Shown here piece by piece: positions 32,751 through 41,504 of a DNA stretch of 64,000 bases. The stretch comes from G965220305 sp965220305 (GTDB lineage: Bacteria > Chloroflexota > Dehalococcoidia > Lucifugimonadales > UBA3495). Position 1 is the first letter of the stretch. Every line of letters starts with the position of its first letter. The DNA is taken from NCBI GenBank assembly GCA_965220305.1, contig OZ244817.1, forward strand, positions 2,852,001 to 2,916,000. The letters run 5' to 3'. A program made the translations under genes and the position numbers. Below the pieces are notes generated by a model. It had not been told where the DNA came from and did no database searches. It saw only the letters and a list, made by a program, of their open reading frames with translations.

Positions 32751-33668
32751 CTACCCCATTCCAGTCCGCAACGCCGTGAACAGGTATACGGTGGCGTAGG
32801 TGCGCCACGGGCTCCACCGCTGGGCGAACTCCCCCACCTGGGCATCATCAATGGTCTCGCCCTGGAAGTACAGTCGGGAGACCACCCGGCGCAGCGCCAA
32901 GTCTCCCAGGGGCAGGGCGTCAGGCCGGCCTAGGGCGCGCACCAGAACCCATTGGGCGGTCCACTTCCCCACGCCTCGCAGCGTGGTGATTTCCTTGACC
33001 ACCTCATCGTCGCTCAACTCCTGCAGGGACTCCAGGATTCCCGAGCCGTCCAGGGCAGCCCGGGCGATGCCCTGAACGTACTCCGCCTTGCGCTGGCTCA
33101 GCTTGAGTTGCCGCAGTTCCTCAACCGTGGCCTTCCCCAGGGTTTCCGGGCGGGGGAAAGCGTAGTAGTCCTGGCCGTCGAAGCTCAGGCGCAGGCCGTA
33201 GGTCTCAATCAGCAGGGTACGGATGATGCGGGCGACATTGGTGGCAATCTGCTGCCCCAGGATGGCCAGCACCAGCGATTCGAACACCGTGGCAGTATGG
33301 GGCAGGTGCAGTCCCCGGAGTTGGCCCGCAATATTGGACATGACCGGGTCGTCCCGCACCCCCGCATAGAAGGGTTCCAAGTCCTGGTCGGCCCCCAACA
33401 GCCAAGCGACCTGCCCGGCGGCCTTGGTCACGTCGGCGGGGGAAAGCCCCTCTCCCCTTACCTCCACCGACAGTTCCGGGTCGTCAATGCTGCCCACCGA
33501 CTGCACCGACGCCAGGGCCAGCCTGTCTCCCAGGTCCAGCAGGCGGCGGTAGGCGCTATCTTCCAGGGTGTCGGTGCCGTAGCTGCCGCGGAAGTAGGTG
33601 TGGTAGCCGGCGGTAAGGTCAAAGTCGAAGGGGGGAATTGGCCTGATGGTGGTTGTTATTCTATCCAT
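32751..33668 (-). CDS. alkA: DNA-3-methyladenine glycosylase II-type (AlkA/HhH-GPD)
   Basis: The 305-residue protein has an N-terminal DNA-binding AlkA_N-like region (FDFDLTAGYHTYFRGSYGTD). A helix-hairpin-helix GPD domain follows: VFESLVLAILGQQIATNVARII, ITTLRGVGKWTAQWVLVRALGRPDALPLGDLALRRVVS, with the HhH loop LRGVGKWTA and catalytic Asp in PLGDLALR. It removes alkylated purines. The start at 33668 overlaps the stop of the next gene by 8 bp. Three repair/RNA-end genes (32751-34799) form one operon. Confidence 0.88.
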   Translation of the reverse strand: MDRITTTIRPIPPFDFDLTAGYHTYFRGSYGTDTLEDSAYRRLLDLGDRLALASVQSVGSIDDPELSVEVRGEGLSPADVTKAAGQVAWLLGADQDLEPFYAGVRDDPVMSNIAGQLRGLHLPHTATVFESLVLAILGQQIATNVARIIRTLLIETYGLRLSFDGQDYYAFPRPETLGKATVEELRQLKLSQRKAEYVQGIARAALDGSGILESLQELSDDEVVKEITTLRGVGKWTAQWVLVRALGRPDALPLGDLALRRVVSRLYFQGETIDDAQVGEFAQRWSPWRTYATVYLFTALRTGMG

Positions 33669-34263
33669 GTGTTGCTCGCAGGGGTTGGGAACCCATCGAA
33701 GTATACCTGGCCCCCTGGGGAGTTATGGTACTTCGGATGAGGTGGATTTCGGCCACTTCCCACGCCTCTCCCCCGGTCAGATTGGTGTTGCCCATCGTAG
33801 CGCCGATTTGCTGACGCAGGTTGGGCGGCGTCCCGTCGCGCAACCTCCCCAGGGTCAGGTGGGGATTGAAGGAACGCCGCTCCTTGGCAAAACCCAGCCG
33901 GGCCAACTGCTCGTCCACCTTCTCCTGGAGTACCCCCAGGGAGTCAAGGTCGCCATTGACGCCGGCCCATAGCACCCGGGGCTGCCGCTGGTTGGGGAAC
34001 ACCCCCAGTCCCGAGAGTTGCAGGTTGAACCGAGACGAGTCCAGGGACGCGTGGGCCATCGCCTGCTGCACCCTGTCAACCAGCCCGGCGTCGATGTTGC
34101 CCAGGAACTTGAGGGTCAGGTGAATGCCCTGGGGGTCCACCCACCGGACACCGCTGGTTATGGTCTGCTTTAGTTGGGCAATGGCCTCGGTCAACCGCAG
34201 CTTGTCCCCGGGGGGAATGTCCAGGGCGACGAATACCCGCACCTGGTTTTGCCGCGCCGTCAT
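33661..34263 (-). CDS. thpR: RNA 2',3'-cyclic phosphodiesterase (ThpR/LigT)
   Basis: This 2H-phosphoesterase (200 residues) has the two HxTx motifs: GIHLTLKFLG and NPHLTLGRLR, which give the paired catalytic histidines and threonines. The N-terminal VRVFVALDIPPG segment and VRWVDPQG complete the family pattern. It opens 2',3'-cyclic phosphates on RNA ends. It overlaps the alkA gene by 8 bp and the mug gene by 4 bp, so it sits in a tight three-gene operon. Confidence 0.92.
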   Translation of the reverse strand: MTARQNQVRVFVALDIPPGDKLRLTEAIAQLKQTITSGVRWVDPQGIHLTLKFLGNIDAGLVDRVQQAMAHASLDSSRFNLQLSGLGVFPNQRQPRVLWAGVNGDLDSLGVLQEKVDEQLARLGFAKERRSFNPHLTLGRLRDGTPPNLRQQIGATMGNTNLTGGEAWEVAEIHLIRSTITPQGARYTSMGSQPLRATHG

Positions 34264-34799
34264 TCCGTCAACTTCCGGCGCAGGTCATTGAGCCTTTGGT
34301 ACCAATGGACCAGGTCGTCCAGGGAATATTGGGCGTTGGCCGGGCTGGGGTTGGGAGTGACGAACACGGCGCTGTTGCCAATTTTGCGTTCCTGCAGCCC
34401 CAGTTGGGATTTCTGGTTGACCCCTTCGGCGTACTTCAGGTAGGCGTTGTAGCCGGTAACGCCGTGAAAGCAGGCGATGCGTGGTTGGTATTCCAGAAGT
34501 TTATCCCGCAATATCGGCGACCAGTACCGGAAGTCGTCAGCCCTTAGGTGCGATGCCTGGGGAGTCGGCCTCTTCACCACGTCGGTGAAGCCAATGCGGT
34601 AGTCCCGCAGCCGGGCGTCGTCCGCCGGGGCCAGGTCCCGGTCCACCAGGCCCGAGCGGTTGAGCGCGGCCCAGAAGCGGTTTCTGGGGTTGGCAAAGTA
34701 ATGCCCCTGTTGCACCGAGTAGGTGGACGGATTCAGGCCCACGAACACGATGTCCAGGCCCTCTTCCAGGTAGTCCATCAGCGTGGTGAATTCATCCAT
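34260..34799 (-). CDS. mug: G/U mismatch-specific uracil-DNA glycosylase
   Basis: The 179-residue protein has the MUG motif set: IVFVGLNPSTYSVQQGHYFANPRNRFW (catalytic Asn in GLNPS, and FW at the base pocket), IGFTDVVKRPT, and NPSPANAQYS as the second motif. MUG removes uracil and ethenocytosine from mismatches. First gene of the repair operon by its minus-strand order; its stop overlaps the ThpR start. An 80-bp spacer separates it from the amidohydrolase at 34881. Confidence 0.9.
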   Translation of the reverse strand: MDEFTTLMDYLEEGLDIVFVGLNPSTYSVQQGHYFANPRNRFWAALNRSGLVDRDLAPADDARLRDYRIGFTDVVKRPTPQASHLRADDFRYWSPILRDKLLEYQPRIACFHGVTGYNAYLKYAEGVNQKSQLGLQERKIGNSAVFVTPNPSPANAQYSLDDLVHWYQRLNDLRRKLTE

Positions 34800-34880
34800 T
34801 GCGCCTGACCTAATACCGTCCTGCCGACCGTTCCGGCGACAACCCTGCGGAAGAGACTGAACCCGGCGAGACCGGCGCGC

Positions 34881-35726
34881 TCATCGGCCCAGCCCCAACA
34901 GCTTCGCCGCGTTCTCCCCCAGTATGGCCCGTTGGTCCGAGCTTGCCAGCCCCGACTCCTCTACCTGGCGCAGCAGCCGCCGGTGGCGAATCAGGGGATA
35001 GTCGGTGGCGAAAAGGACTTTTTCGGCCCCCACCAGCCCGGCCACGGTGGGGAACACTCCCGGCTGGTAGAGAAAAGGCGACGCTGCCGAATCGAAGTAG
35101 GTGTGCCGCAAAACCCCGGGCGCCTCGGGCATCAGGGAGTAGAAGGGCAGCCCGCCGCCCCAGTGGGCGCAGATGACCACGTTTTCGGGGAAGTTTTCCA
35201 GGAACCGATAGAGCTTGCCCGGGGTTGTACGACCCTTCCCCGGGTAGGTGTGTCCCACCGGCTCCGAGGCGTGGACCAGCACCGGCAGTCCCAGCGCGAG
35301 GGCGCATTCCATCAGGGGGGTCAGGGCGCATTTGTCGGTGATGTCGAATCCCTGGCTGTCGGGATGCAGTTCGCCGATGCCCCGCGCTCCCGCCGCCGCG
35401 CACCGCTGCACCTCGGCGGTGGCCTCCTCCCCCCAGGCCGGGTCCACCGAGCAGAAACCGGCCAGCCGGTCGGGGTAACGGACGATTGACTCGATGATAT
35501 AGTCATTGACCTCCCGGGCCAGGGCCAGGTCTGTCCAACCCATTCCCATCACCACAGCCCAGTCCACACCGGCCCCGTCCATGTCTTGCACCAGGGCATC
35601 GGCGGTGGCCATTCGGGCTCCGGGAAGGGGAAACAGGCTGGAAAAGGTGCTATCCCGGGCCGCCAGTTGGGCGTGCCGGTCCGGGAAACTTTCCGGGAAA
35701 ATGTGGCAGTGAGCATCGACTATCAT
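34881..35726 (-). CDS. Amidohydrolase-family metal-dependent hydrolase (ACMSD/TIM-barrel type)
   Basis: The 281-residue TIM barrel opens with MIVDAHCHIFPESFP (HxH metal motif), followed by HPDSQGFDITD, PVLVHASEPV (third His), VVICAHWGGGLPFY and LFATDYPLIRH (Asp ligand). This order matches the amidohydrolase_2 group that includes decarboxylases and lactonases. Start at ATG 35726 has AGGAAAGG upstream; ATG 35753 is the alternative. The substrate is not predictable. Confidence 0.85.
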   Translation of the reverse strand: MIVDAHCHIFPESFPDRHAQLAARDSTFSSLFPLPGARMATADALVQDMDGAGVDWAVVMGMGWTDLALAREVNDYIIESIVRYPDRLAGFCSVDPAWGEEATAEVQRCAAAGARGIGELHPDSQGFDITDKCALTPLMECALALGLPVLVHASEPVGHTYPGKGRTTPGKLYRFLENFPENVVICAHWGGGLPFYSLMPEAPGVLRHTYFDSAASPFLYQPGVFPTVAGLVGAEKVLFATDYPLIRHRRLLRQVEESGLASSDQRAILGENAAKLLGLGR

Positions 35727-35845
35727 GCCTTTCCTACCCCCATTATAGAGCAATCTCCGTGTGGTGGCCCAGCCTAGACACTCGCTGACAAGGGGCTTAT
35801 AATCTGCGCTGGGAAACCGAAGTCTGATTACAAAGAGGGAAAGCA

Positions 35846-36712
35846 GTGGCGCAGGCCGGTCAAGTAGGCCCCAACGGTGGCGGGGAAGTGGGCGTCAACC
35901 AACGGCACACCATTCCGGAGCTGGAAACTATAGCCAGGGAGTTGCGGCGAGATGTGGTGCAAACCATCTTTACCGCCGGTAGCGGGCACCCGGGGGGGTC
36001 GCTGTCCGAACTGGACATCCTCGTCTGTCTGTATTTCCACGCCATGCGCCACGACCCTCAGAACCCCCGGTGGCCCGACCGTGACCGCTTTATCCTCAGC
36101 AAAGGCCACGCTTCCCCCGGCCTGTACGTCGTTCTGGCCCGGGCCGGCTACTTCCCCCAAGAAGAACTGCCCACTTTCCGGCAGTTGGACAGCCGGTTAC
36201 AAGGTCACGCCCACCCCATGACGCCAGGGGTGGAGATGAACTCCGGGTCCCTGGGCATGGGGCTTTCCTTCGCGCTGGGTTGCGCTCTGGCCGCCATGAT
36301 AGACGGGAGGGATTCCTTGGTATATGCGCTGCTGGGCGACGGCGAGTGCGACGAGGGGGAAATCTGGGAAGCGGCGATGGCGGCTTCGCACCACCAGGCC
36401 AAGAACCTCATCGCCATAGTGGACCGCAACCGCATCCAGAATGACCGGCACACCGACGAGGTGATGACCCTGGAGCCCCTGGCCCAGAAGTGGCGCGCCT
36501 TCGGCTGGCGGACGCTGGAAACCGACGGCCACGATTACAACGCCCTGCTGCCGACCATTGCCATGGCCCAACAGGAACGCACGCAACCCACGGTCATTAT
36601 CGCCAACACCATCAAGGGCAAGGGCGTCAGTTTTATGGAGGATAACCCGGCCTTCCACGGCCGGGCTCCCAACAAGGATGAGTTTGAACAAGCGATGAAG
36701 GAGCTGGCCTAA
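35846..36712 (+). CDS. Transketolase, N-terminal (TPP-binding) subunit
   Basis: The 288-residue protein contains the TPP motif GDGECDEGEIWEAAMAASHHQAKNLIAIVDRNRIQND, plus GHPGGSLSELDILVCLYFHAM and LSKGHASPGLYVVLARAGYF. It is the first half of a split transketolase. It starts at GTG 35846 after GAGG. The stop codon overlaps the next start by one base, the usual arrangement in bacteria with divided transketolase. It works in the non-oxidative pentose phosphate pathway or in related ketol transfers. Confidence 0.93.
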   Translation: MAQAGQVGPNGGGEVGVNQRHTIPELETIARELRRDVVQTIFTAGSGHPGGSLSELDILVCLYFHAMRHDPQNPRWPDRDRFILSKGHASPGLYVVLARAGYFPQEELPTFRQLDSRLQGHAHPMTPGVEMNSGSLGMGLSFALGCALAAMIDGRDSLVYALLGDGECDEGEIWEAAMAASHHQAKNLIAIVDRNRIQNDRHTDEVMTLEPLAQKWRAFGWRTLETDGHDYNALLPTIAMAQQERTQPTVIIANTIKGKGVSFMEDNPAFHGRAPNKDEFEQAMKELA

Positions 36713-37662
36713 TGGTAGCGCGAAGAAGCACGGCTTCCACCCGTCAGGTCTACGGCGAGACCCTGGTGGACATGGCCGAGGAGTACCCCGACATCGTGGT
36801 CTTGGGGGGAGACCTTAACGTGTCGGTGTTCACCCACCTGTGGCGGGACCAGTTCCCCGATCGCTTCTTCGACTTTGGGCCGGCGGAGCAAAACCTCATC
36901 GGCGTCGGCGCCGGGCTGGCCTCTTCGGGCAAGATTCCCTTTGTCAGCACCTTCAGCGTCTTCGGAGTCGGACGACCCTTCGACCAACTGCGGGTGTTGG
37001 TGTCCCAGGCCAACCTGAACCTCAAGCTGGTATGCACCCACGCCGGCATCCTGACCGGCGAGGACGGAATGTCGGCCCACGGAATCGAGGACCTGGCTCT
37101 GAGCTGCTCCCTGCCCACCTTTACCGTCGTTTGCCCCGCCGACGCCGTGGAGGCGGCGCAGGCGGTGCGGGTGGCCGCCGCCACCGACGGCCCTTTCTAC
37201 ATCCGGTTGTCCCGGGCCGCCACCCCCGTCGTTCATGGCGAGGACTACAAGTTCACCCTGGGACACTCCGAGACGGAGCGCGACGGGCAGGACGTGACCA
37301 TCATAGCCACCGGAGTCATGGTCTCAGTGGCCCTGGACGCGGCGGAGTTGCTGGCCCAGAAGGGGATAAACGCCCGGGTGGTCAACATGCACACCTTGAA
37401 ACCCGCCGACGAGGCCACCATCATTGCGGCGGCCCGGGAAACCGGGGCCATCGTGACCGCTGAGGAGCACTACATCCACGGCGGCCTGGGCAGCATAGTC
37501 TCCCAGGTGGTGGGCCAGCATCACCCGGTGCCGTTGAGCATGGTGGCCCTGGAGGGGTATAGCGAGTCGGGCCCCGCCGAGCAGTTGATGGTCAAGTGCG
37601 GCCTCACCCCGGAGCGGGTCCAGGAGGCCGCGGAGAAAGCCATCAGCAGAAAGGCCAACTAG
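36712..37662 (+). CDS. Transketolase, C-terminal subunit
   Basis: The 316-residue protein carries the pyrimidine-binding and transketolase C-terminal domains: DIVVLGGDLNVSVFTHLWRDQFPDRFFDFGPAEQNLIGVGAGLASSGKIPFV with the key Glu in AEQN, and ITATGVMVSVALDAAELL in the C-terminal domain, followed by VVNMHTLKPADEATI and TAEEHYIHGGLGS. It forms the active enzyme with the preceding gene. A repeat with ATTCCGGCCTGCGCCGGAAT (near 37739) lies in the 200-bp gap after it. Confidence 0.93.
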   Translation: MVARRSTASTRQVYGETLVDMAEEYPDIVVLGGDLNVSVFTHLWRDQFPDRFFDFGPAEQNLIGVGAGLASSGKIPFVSTFSVFGVGRPFDQLRVLVSQANLNLKLVCTHAGILTGEDGMSAHGIEDLALSCSLPTFTVVCPADAVEAAQAVRVAAATDGPFYIRLSRAATPVVHGEDYKFTLGHSETERDGQDVTIIATGVMVSVALDAAELLAQKGINARVVNMHTLKPADEATIIAAARETGAIVTAEEHYIHGGLGSIVSQVVGQHHPVPLSMVALEGYSESGPAEQLMVKCGLTPERVQEAAEKAISRKAN

Positions 37663-37734
37663 GTTTAACGGGCGGCTGCCCTAGCATAGATGCCAGGCGC
37701 GCAAGTGCCCCCTCTCTAACTTCCCCCCAACCGC

Positions 37735-37825
37735 CTGGATTCCGGCCTGCGCCGGAATGACGGTATGAATCGGGGTAGAGGACTTGCCCCTTCTCCCGTC
37801 TCGGGGGAAGGTTGTGGTGGGGGGC
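37735..37825. repeat. Intergenic palindromic repeats between transketolase and the proline operon
   Basis: The gap contains an ATTCCGGCCTGCGCCGGAAT palindrome (about 37739-37758) followed by a CTTCTCCCGTCTCGGGGGAAGG unit (about 37790-37811). They are members of the same families found at 3566, 24200-24299 and 32484-32636. With genes converging here, they may serve as bidirectional terminators. No other feature. Confidence 0.7.
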
Positions 37826-37866
37826 CGCCAAGCCCACTATAGGGTTGAAGCCGCGCAGCCTTCCAA

Positions 37867-38169
37867 TCAGTGGTCGCCGTTCTCCCCGTATCCATTGTCG
37901 GTGAACACGCCGGTCTCCCTGCCCTGGAAGACGTGGATAATCAGTTCCTCCCGGTTAATCCCCACGGCGTCCAGGATGTCCTCGTCGATGGTGTCGATAA
38001 TCTCCTGGATGCTCTGCTGCGTCAGGCTCTCGTCCACCACCAGCGTGGCGTGGATTATATTGTAGGTCAGGTGTATATCCACCCGGCCAACCAGCCGGTC
38101 GTTTTCCAGGATGGTGTAGGCTTCCGAGTAGGGGGTACGCACCTCGCGTTCAAAGTCGAACTCTGCCAT
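37867..38169 (-). CDS. Small acidic protein of unknown function, last gene of the proline operon
   Basis: The 100-residue protein is acidic and probably alpha/beta: FDFEREVRTPYSEAYTILENDRLVGRVDIHLTYNIIHATLVVDESL, then QEIIDTIDEDILDAVGINREELIIHVFQGRETGVFTDNG. I recognise no named family. It begins 15 bp after the proA stop, so it is surely in the same transcript. Similar small genes next to unrelated genes in Chloroflexota are plausible, but I cannot confirm that here. Confidence 0.6.
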   Translation of the reverse strand: MAEFDFEREVRTPYSEAYTILENDRLVGRVDIHLTYNIIHATLVVDESLTQQSIQEIIDTIDEDILDAVGINREELIIHVFQGRETGVFTDNGYGENGDH

Positions 38170-38184
38170 TTCTCGCCTCCCGGC

Positions 38185-39465
38185 CTACTCGCGCACCTGC
38201 CCGTCGCCCCTGATGACCCACTTGTAGGAGGTAAGCTCCCGCAGGCCCATGGGGCCCCGGGCGTGGAACTTCTGGGTGCTGATGCCCACTTCGGCCCCCA
38301 GGCCAAACTCGGCGCCGTCGGTGAACCGGGTGCTGGCGTTGACGTATACCGCTGCCGCGTCCACTTCGTCCAGAAAACGCTGGGCCGCCTCCGGGTCCTG
38401 GGATACGATGGCCTCCGAGTGGCCCGAGCCGTAGGTCTCTATGTGTTGCAGCGCTTCGTCCAGGGAGTCCACTATTTTCACGGCGGCGGTCAGCGACAGG
38501 AACTCCCGTCCCCAGTCCTCTTCCGTGGCGGGCTGGAGCATCAAAGTCTGGTCGTGCCCCAACATGCTCAGGGCCCGGTGATCGCAGTGCAGCTCCACCC
38601 CCGCCTGGGACAGTTCCCGGGCGATGATGGGCAGGCATTCCGGGGCGGCCTCCGCGTGCAGCAACACCGTATCCAGAGCGTTGCAGACGGTGGGACGCTG
38701 CACCTTGGCGTTGAAGACGATGTTGGCCGCCTTGTCCGAATCGGCGGCCCGGTCTACGTAGGTGTGGCAGACCCCAATTCCGCCGGTGACCACCGGCATG
38801 GTGGCGTTGTCGGCCACGAAGCGTATCAGGCCGGGGCCGCCCCGGGGCACCAATAGGCTGATGTATTCCTTCATTTGAAGCATGGCGTCCACCAGGGAGC
38901 GGTCCTGGTTGTCGATGAACTGCACGGCTCCCTGGGGTATTCCGGCCTCGCCGATGGCCCGGTGGACCAGGTCCACCAGGGCGGTGTTGGAACGCAGGCT
39001 CTCCTTGCCCCCCCGCAGCAGGCAGGCGTTACCCGACTTGAGGCACAGGATGGATATGTCCACGGTAACGTTGGGCCGACTTTCGTAGATGCTGCCGATG
39101 ACTCCCAGGGGGACGCGGCGCTTGTCCAGGTGCAGCCCGTTGGCCAGGGTGGTGGCCTCGATGGTCTCTCCCACCGGGTCGGGCAAAGCCGCCACGCTCC
39201 GCACGTCCTTGGCGATGCCCCGCAGCCTATCCGGGGTCAACAGCAGGCGGTCCAGCATGGCCTCGTTCATGCCATCGGCCCGGGCCTCGCGGTAGTCCTC
39301 CTGGTTGGCTTCCAACACCCGGGCCTGGTCGGACTCCAACGCCTGGGCAATATTGATGAGGGCCTGGTTCTTCACCGGGGTGGGTGTACGGGCCAGCTTA
39401 CGGGATGCCTGCCGGGCCGCTCGTCCCTTTTGGACTAGGTACTCGGAGTCAATTGTCGTGGTCAT
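38185..39465 (-). CDS. proA: Gamma-glutamyl phosphate reductase
   Basis: ProA reduces gamma-glutamyl phosphate to glutamate semialdehyde with NADPH. The 426-residue protein has PLGVIGSIYESRPNVTVDISILCLKSGNACLLRGGKES (NADP-binding region), the catalytic Cys in VTGGIGVCHTYVDRAAD and the C-terminal STRFTDGAEFGLGAEVGISTQKFHARGPMGL. Full length. It lies downstream of proB and a small protease gene, all on the minus strand. Confidence 0.96.
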   Translation of the reverse strand: MTTTIDSEYLVQKGRAARQASRKLARTPTPVKNQALINIAQALESDQARVLEANQEDYREARADGMNEAMLDRLLLTPDRLRGIAKDVRSVAALPDPVGETIEATTLANGLHLDKRRVPLGVIGSIYESRPNVTVDISILCLKSGNACLLRGGKESLRSNTALVDLVHRAIGEAGIPQGAVQFIDNQDRSLVDAMLQMKEYISLLVPRGGPGLIRFVADNATMPVVTGGIGVCHTYVDRAADSDKAANIVFNAKVQRPTVCNALDTVLLHAEAAPECLPIIARELSQAGVELHCDHRALSMLGHDQTLMLQPATEEDWGREFLSLTAAVKIVDSLDEALQHIETYGSGHSEAIVSQDPEAAQRFLDEVDAAAVYVNASTRFTDGAEFGLGAEVGISTQKFHARGPMGLRELTSYKWVIRGDGQVRE

Positions 39466-39535
39466 AAGCGCCTCTTAATGCCAATTTGATTGGGCCTGCC
39501 AGCCTTGATAGCGCTCAATGCGGTCATAGCTTTCC

Positions 39536-39895
39536 TTACAGCGCCATTGGGCCGAAGGGCCTGGAATGTTCCAACGTCTCGTCCACTGGGTTAACCTTCA
39601 GGCCAAGGACTTCCAGAGCAATAACGCCCAAGAGAGGTATCGGCACATTCATTGTCGCCACTAAAATACCTCCTTCCCGGTCTCCAATTCTGAGGTATGC
39701 TACCCCCACCGGCACATCCATAGTCCGGCTATCCGCCGTAATTACTCGGGAAGTTTCCGGAAACGTTATCCCCAGTTGGGCCGCCAACCCGAGGGGCAGA
39801 AAAGTGTACAGAGAACCGGTATCCACCAGGAACTCCACCTCTTCCAGGCCGTTGGACTGCAACCCAACTTCTCCCTTAACTCTTACCGGTCCCAC
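39536..39895 (-). CDS. Retropepsin-like aspartic protease (clan AA), single domain
   Basis: Starting from GTG 39895, four bases after an AGGAGG, the 119-residue product has the aspartic protease signature VEFLVDTGSLYTFLPLGLAAQLGI, then the strand pattern RTMDVPVGVAYLRIGDREGGILVA and VPIPLLGVIALEVLGLKVNPVDETL with the expected hydrophobic-hydrophobic-Gly (LLG) near the end. It resembles bacterial retropepsin-like proteins that act as dimers. The start codon sits eight bases beyond the proB stop, between proB and proA. A longer frame back to 40216 overlaps proB and is rejected. Confidence 0.78.
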   Translation of the reverse strand: MGPVRVKGEVGLQSNGLEEVEFLVDTGSLYTFLPLGLAAQLGITFPETSRVITADSRTMDVPVGVAYLRIGDREGGILVATMNVPIPLLGVIALEVLGLKVNPVDETLEHSRPFGPMAL

Positions 39896-39903
39896 CTTAC
39901 CTC

Positions 39904-41058
39904 CTACAACAACACCAGGTTGTTGCGGTGCACCACCTCTTGGCCGTAGTGGTAGCCCAGGATGCCCGGTATTCGGTCGGAGCGGAACCCCTGGATACGG
40001 GAGATGTCCGCCGAAGCGTAGTTGGCAATTCCGCAGGCGATGCGCTGCCGGCGTTCCTGGGAGATGTAGATGATGTCCCCCCGCCGGAACTCGCCCCGGA
40101 CGCCCTTCACCCCGGCGGGCAGCAGGCTGACGGAGCGGTGTTGCAGGGCCGCCGCCGCCCCGGCGTCCACGACTATTTCGCCCCAATGGGAGTCCCGCAC
40201 CCGGCTCAACATCCACCGCTTGCGGGCCTCCAACTTTTCCGCCGCCGGCTGGAAATGGGTGCCGATGCTCTCGCCCCGCGCTACCCGCAGCACCGCATCC
40301 GGGGCCCGGCCCCGGCAGATTACCATCCCTATGCCCGAGGTTGTGACCAGCCGGGCCGCGTCAATCTTGGTCGGCATTCCGCCCCGGGCCCAGGGGTTGC
40401 TGTGCTGGCCGGCGGCGGCCTCGATGGAGGAGTCCACCCGCTCGACCACGGGAATCAGTTGGGCCGAAGGGTCCACCCGGGGGTCGCTGGTGTACAGGCC
40501 TTCCGTGTCCGTCAATATGAGCAGCAGGTCGGCGTCCACCAGGTTGGCGACCAGGGCCGACAGCCGGTCGTTATCGCCGAATACCTCGCCAATCTCGTCC
40601 ACGGCTACCACGTCATTCTCGTTGAGCACGGGTAGAATTCCCAGTTCCAGCAGCCCCATCAGGGTGGTGCGCACGTTCAGGTAGGACTGGCGGTCGGCCA
40701 GGTCGTTGGTGGTCAGCAGGGTTTGGGCCACGGTAACGCCGTGGGCGGCGAATATCTCCTGGTAGGTGTGCATCAGGCGGCTCTGCCCGATGGCGGCCAG
40801 GGTCTGACGAGAGGGTATATCCCGGCCAGAAGAAGCAATGCCCTGGGGTTGCAGCGCCTCGTGCCCGGCGGCGATCGCGCCGGAGGTAACTAGTAGCACC
40901 TCGGCGGCGTGTTGTTCGCGCAACACGCAGATTTGGCGGGCCAGGTCCGCCATAACGTCCAGGTCCAGCCCTCCGCGTCCGGGACCGCCGGTCAGAACGC
41001 TGGTGCCCGCTTTTACGACTATGCGCTGGTGACGCGGGATTTGGTTGCTGGCGGACAT
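39904..41058 (-). CDS. proB: Glutamate 5-kinase
   Basis: ProB phosphorylates glutamate, the first step of proline synthesis. The 384-residue protein has an amino acid kinase domain (RIVVKAGTSVLTGG, GAIAAGHEAL, LNENDVVAVDEIGEVFGDNDRLSALVANLVDADLLLILTDTEGLY, GGMPTKIDAARLVTTSGI) and a C-terminal PUA domain (GEIVVDAGAAAALQHRSVSLLPAGVKGVRGEF). ATG 41058 is preferred over a TTG four codons earlier. Feedback inhibition by proline would act through the kinase domain. First gene of the pro operon. Confidence 0.96.
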   Translation of the reverse strand: MSASNQIPRHQRIVVKAGTSVLTGGPGRGGLDLDVMADLARQICVLREQHAAEVLLVTSGAIAAGHEALQPQGIASSGRDIPSRQTLAAIGQSRLMHTYQEIFAAHGVTVAQTLLTTNDLADRQSYLNVRTTLMGLLELGILPVLNENDVVAVDEIGEVFGDNDRLSALVANLVDADLLLILTDTEGLYTSDPRVDPSAQLIPVVERVDSSIEAAAGQHSNPWARGGMPTKIDAARLVTTSGIGMVICRGRAPDAVLRVARGESIGTHFQPAAEKLEARKRWMLSRVRDSHWGEIVVDAGAAAALQHRSVSLLPAGVKGVRGEFRRGDIIYISQERRQRIACGIANYASADISRIQGFRSDRIPGILGYHYGQEVVHRNNLVLL

Positions 41059-41221
41059 AGCCCGTCCCAAGAAAGGAGGATTGGTATGGCCTTTACCAGA
41101 CGAGGCCCGGTAGACCCTCGGCTAGATAACACGGCCAAATTATAACATGACGGACGGTGTGACCATATTTTCGTCTTGGGAGCAAATAGCCGGCTGGACT
41201 ACTTTTGGCAGTATGGTCTAC

Positions 41222-41227
41222 TATAAT
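41222..41227 (+). promoter_or_regulatory. Putative -10 box (TATAAT) for mazEF
   Basis: TATAAT lies 28 bp before the antitoxin ATG, within an AT-rich stretch (CTACTATAATGTATACTAC) that stands out from the GC-rich surroundings. TTGGCA at 41205-41210 is too close for a standard -35. The short symmetric GTATAC next to it may be an operator for MazE, which is speculation. Confidence 0.4.
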
Positions 41228-41255
41228 GTATACTACAACGTATCAGGAGTGGGAA

Positions 41256-41504
41256 ATGGCAACTAAGATGGTACGAGTTAGTCAGGAAACCTGGCTGACA
41301 TTGCAGGAGTTGTCCCGACAGCAGGGGCAGCCGATGCAAAAAATTCTGTCCCGAGCAGTAGAGGCGCACCGGCGCCAATATGTACTCGAAAAGACCAATG
41401 AGGCTTATGCTGCTCTTCGAGAGGACCCTGAGTCATGGCAGGAGGAGCAGGTGGAAAGGCGGGTTTGGGAGGCCACCCTGTCCGATGACCTGGGTGAACC
41501 ATGA
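41256..41504 (+). CDS. MazE/CopG-type antitoxin
   Basis: The 82-residue protein begins with a ribbon-like strand (MATKMVRVSQETWLTLQELSRQQG) typical of ribbon-helix-helix antitoxins. A helical and acidic C-terminal tail follows (VLEKTNEAYAALREDPESWQEEQVERRVWEATLSDDLGEP), which would wrap the toxin. ATG 41256 has AGGAGTGGGAA directly before it; the in-frame start at 41205 is upstream of the promoter and is rejected. It overlaps the MazF start by four bases. Confidence 0.82.
   Translation: MATKMVRVSQETWLTLQELSRQQGQPMQKILSRAVEAHRRQYVLEKTNEAYAALREDPESWQEEQVERRVWEATLSDDLGEP

Noticed and set aside
41085..41144. Short frame MAFTRRGPVDPRLDNTAKL preceded by AAAGGAGG on the plus strand, upstream of proB
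   Set aside because: The ribosome binding site is good, but 19 residues with no known leader function and no attenuator structure downstream are not enough to call a gene.
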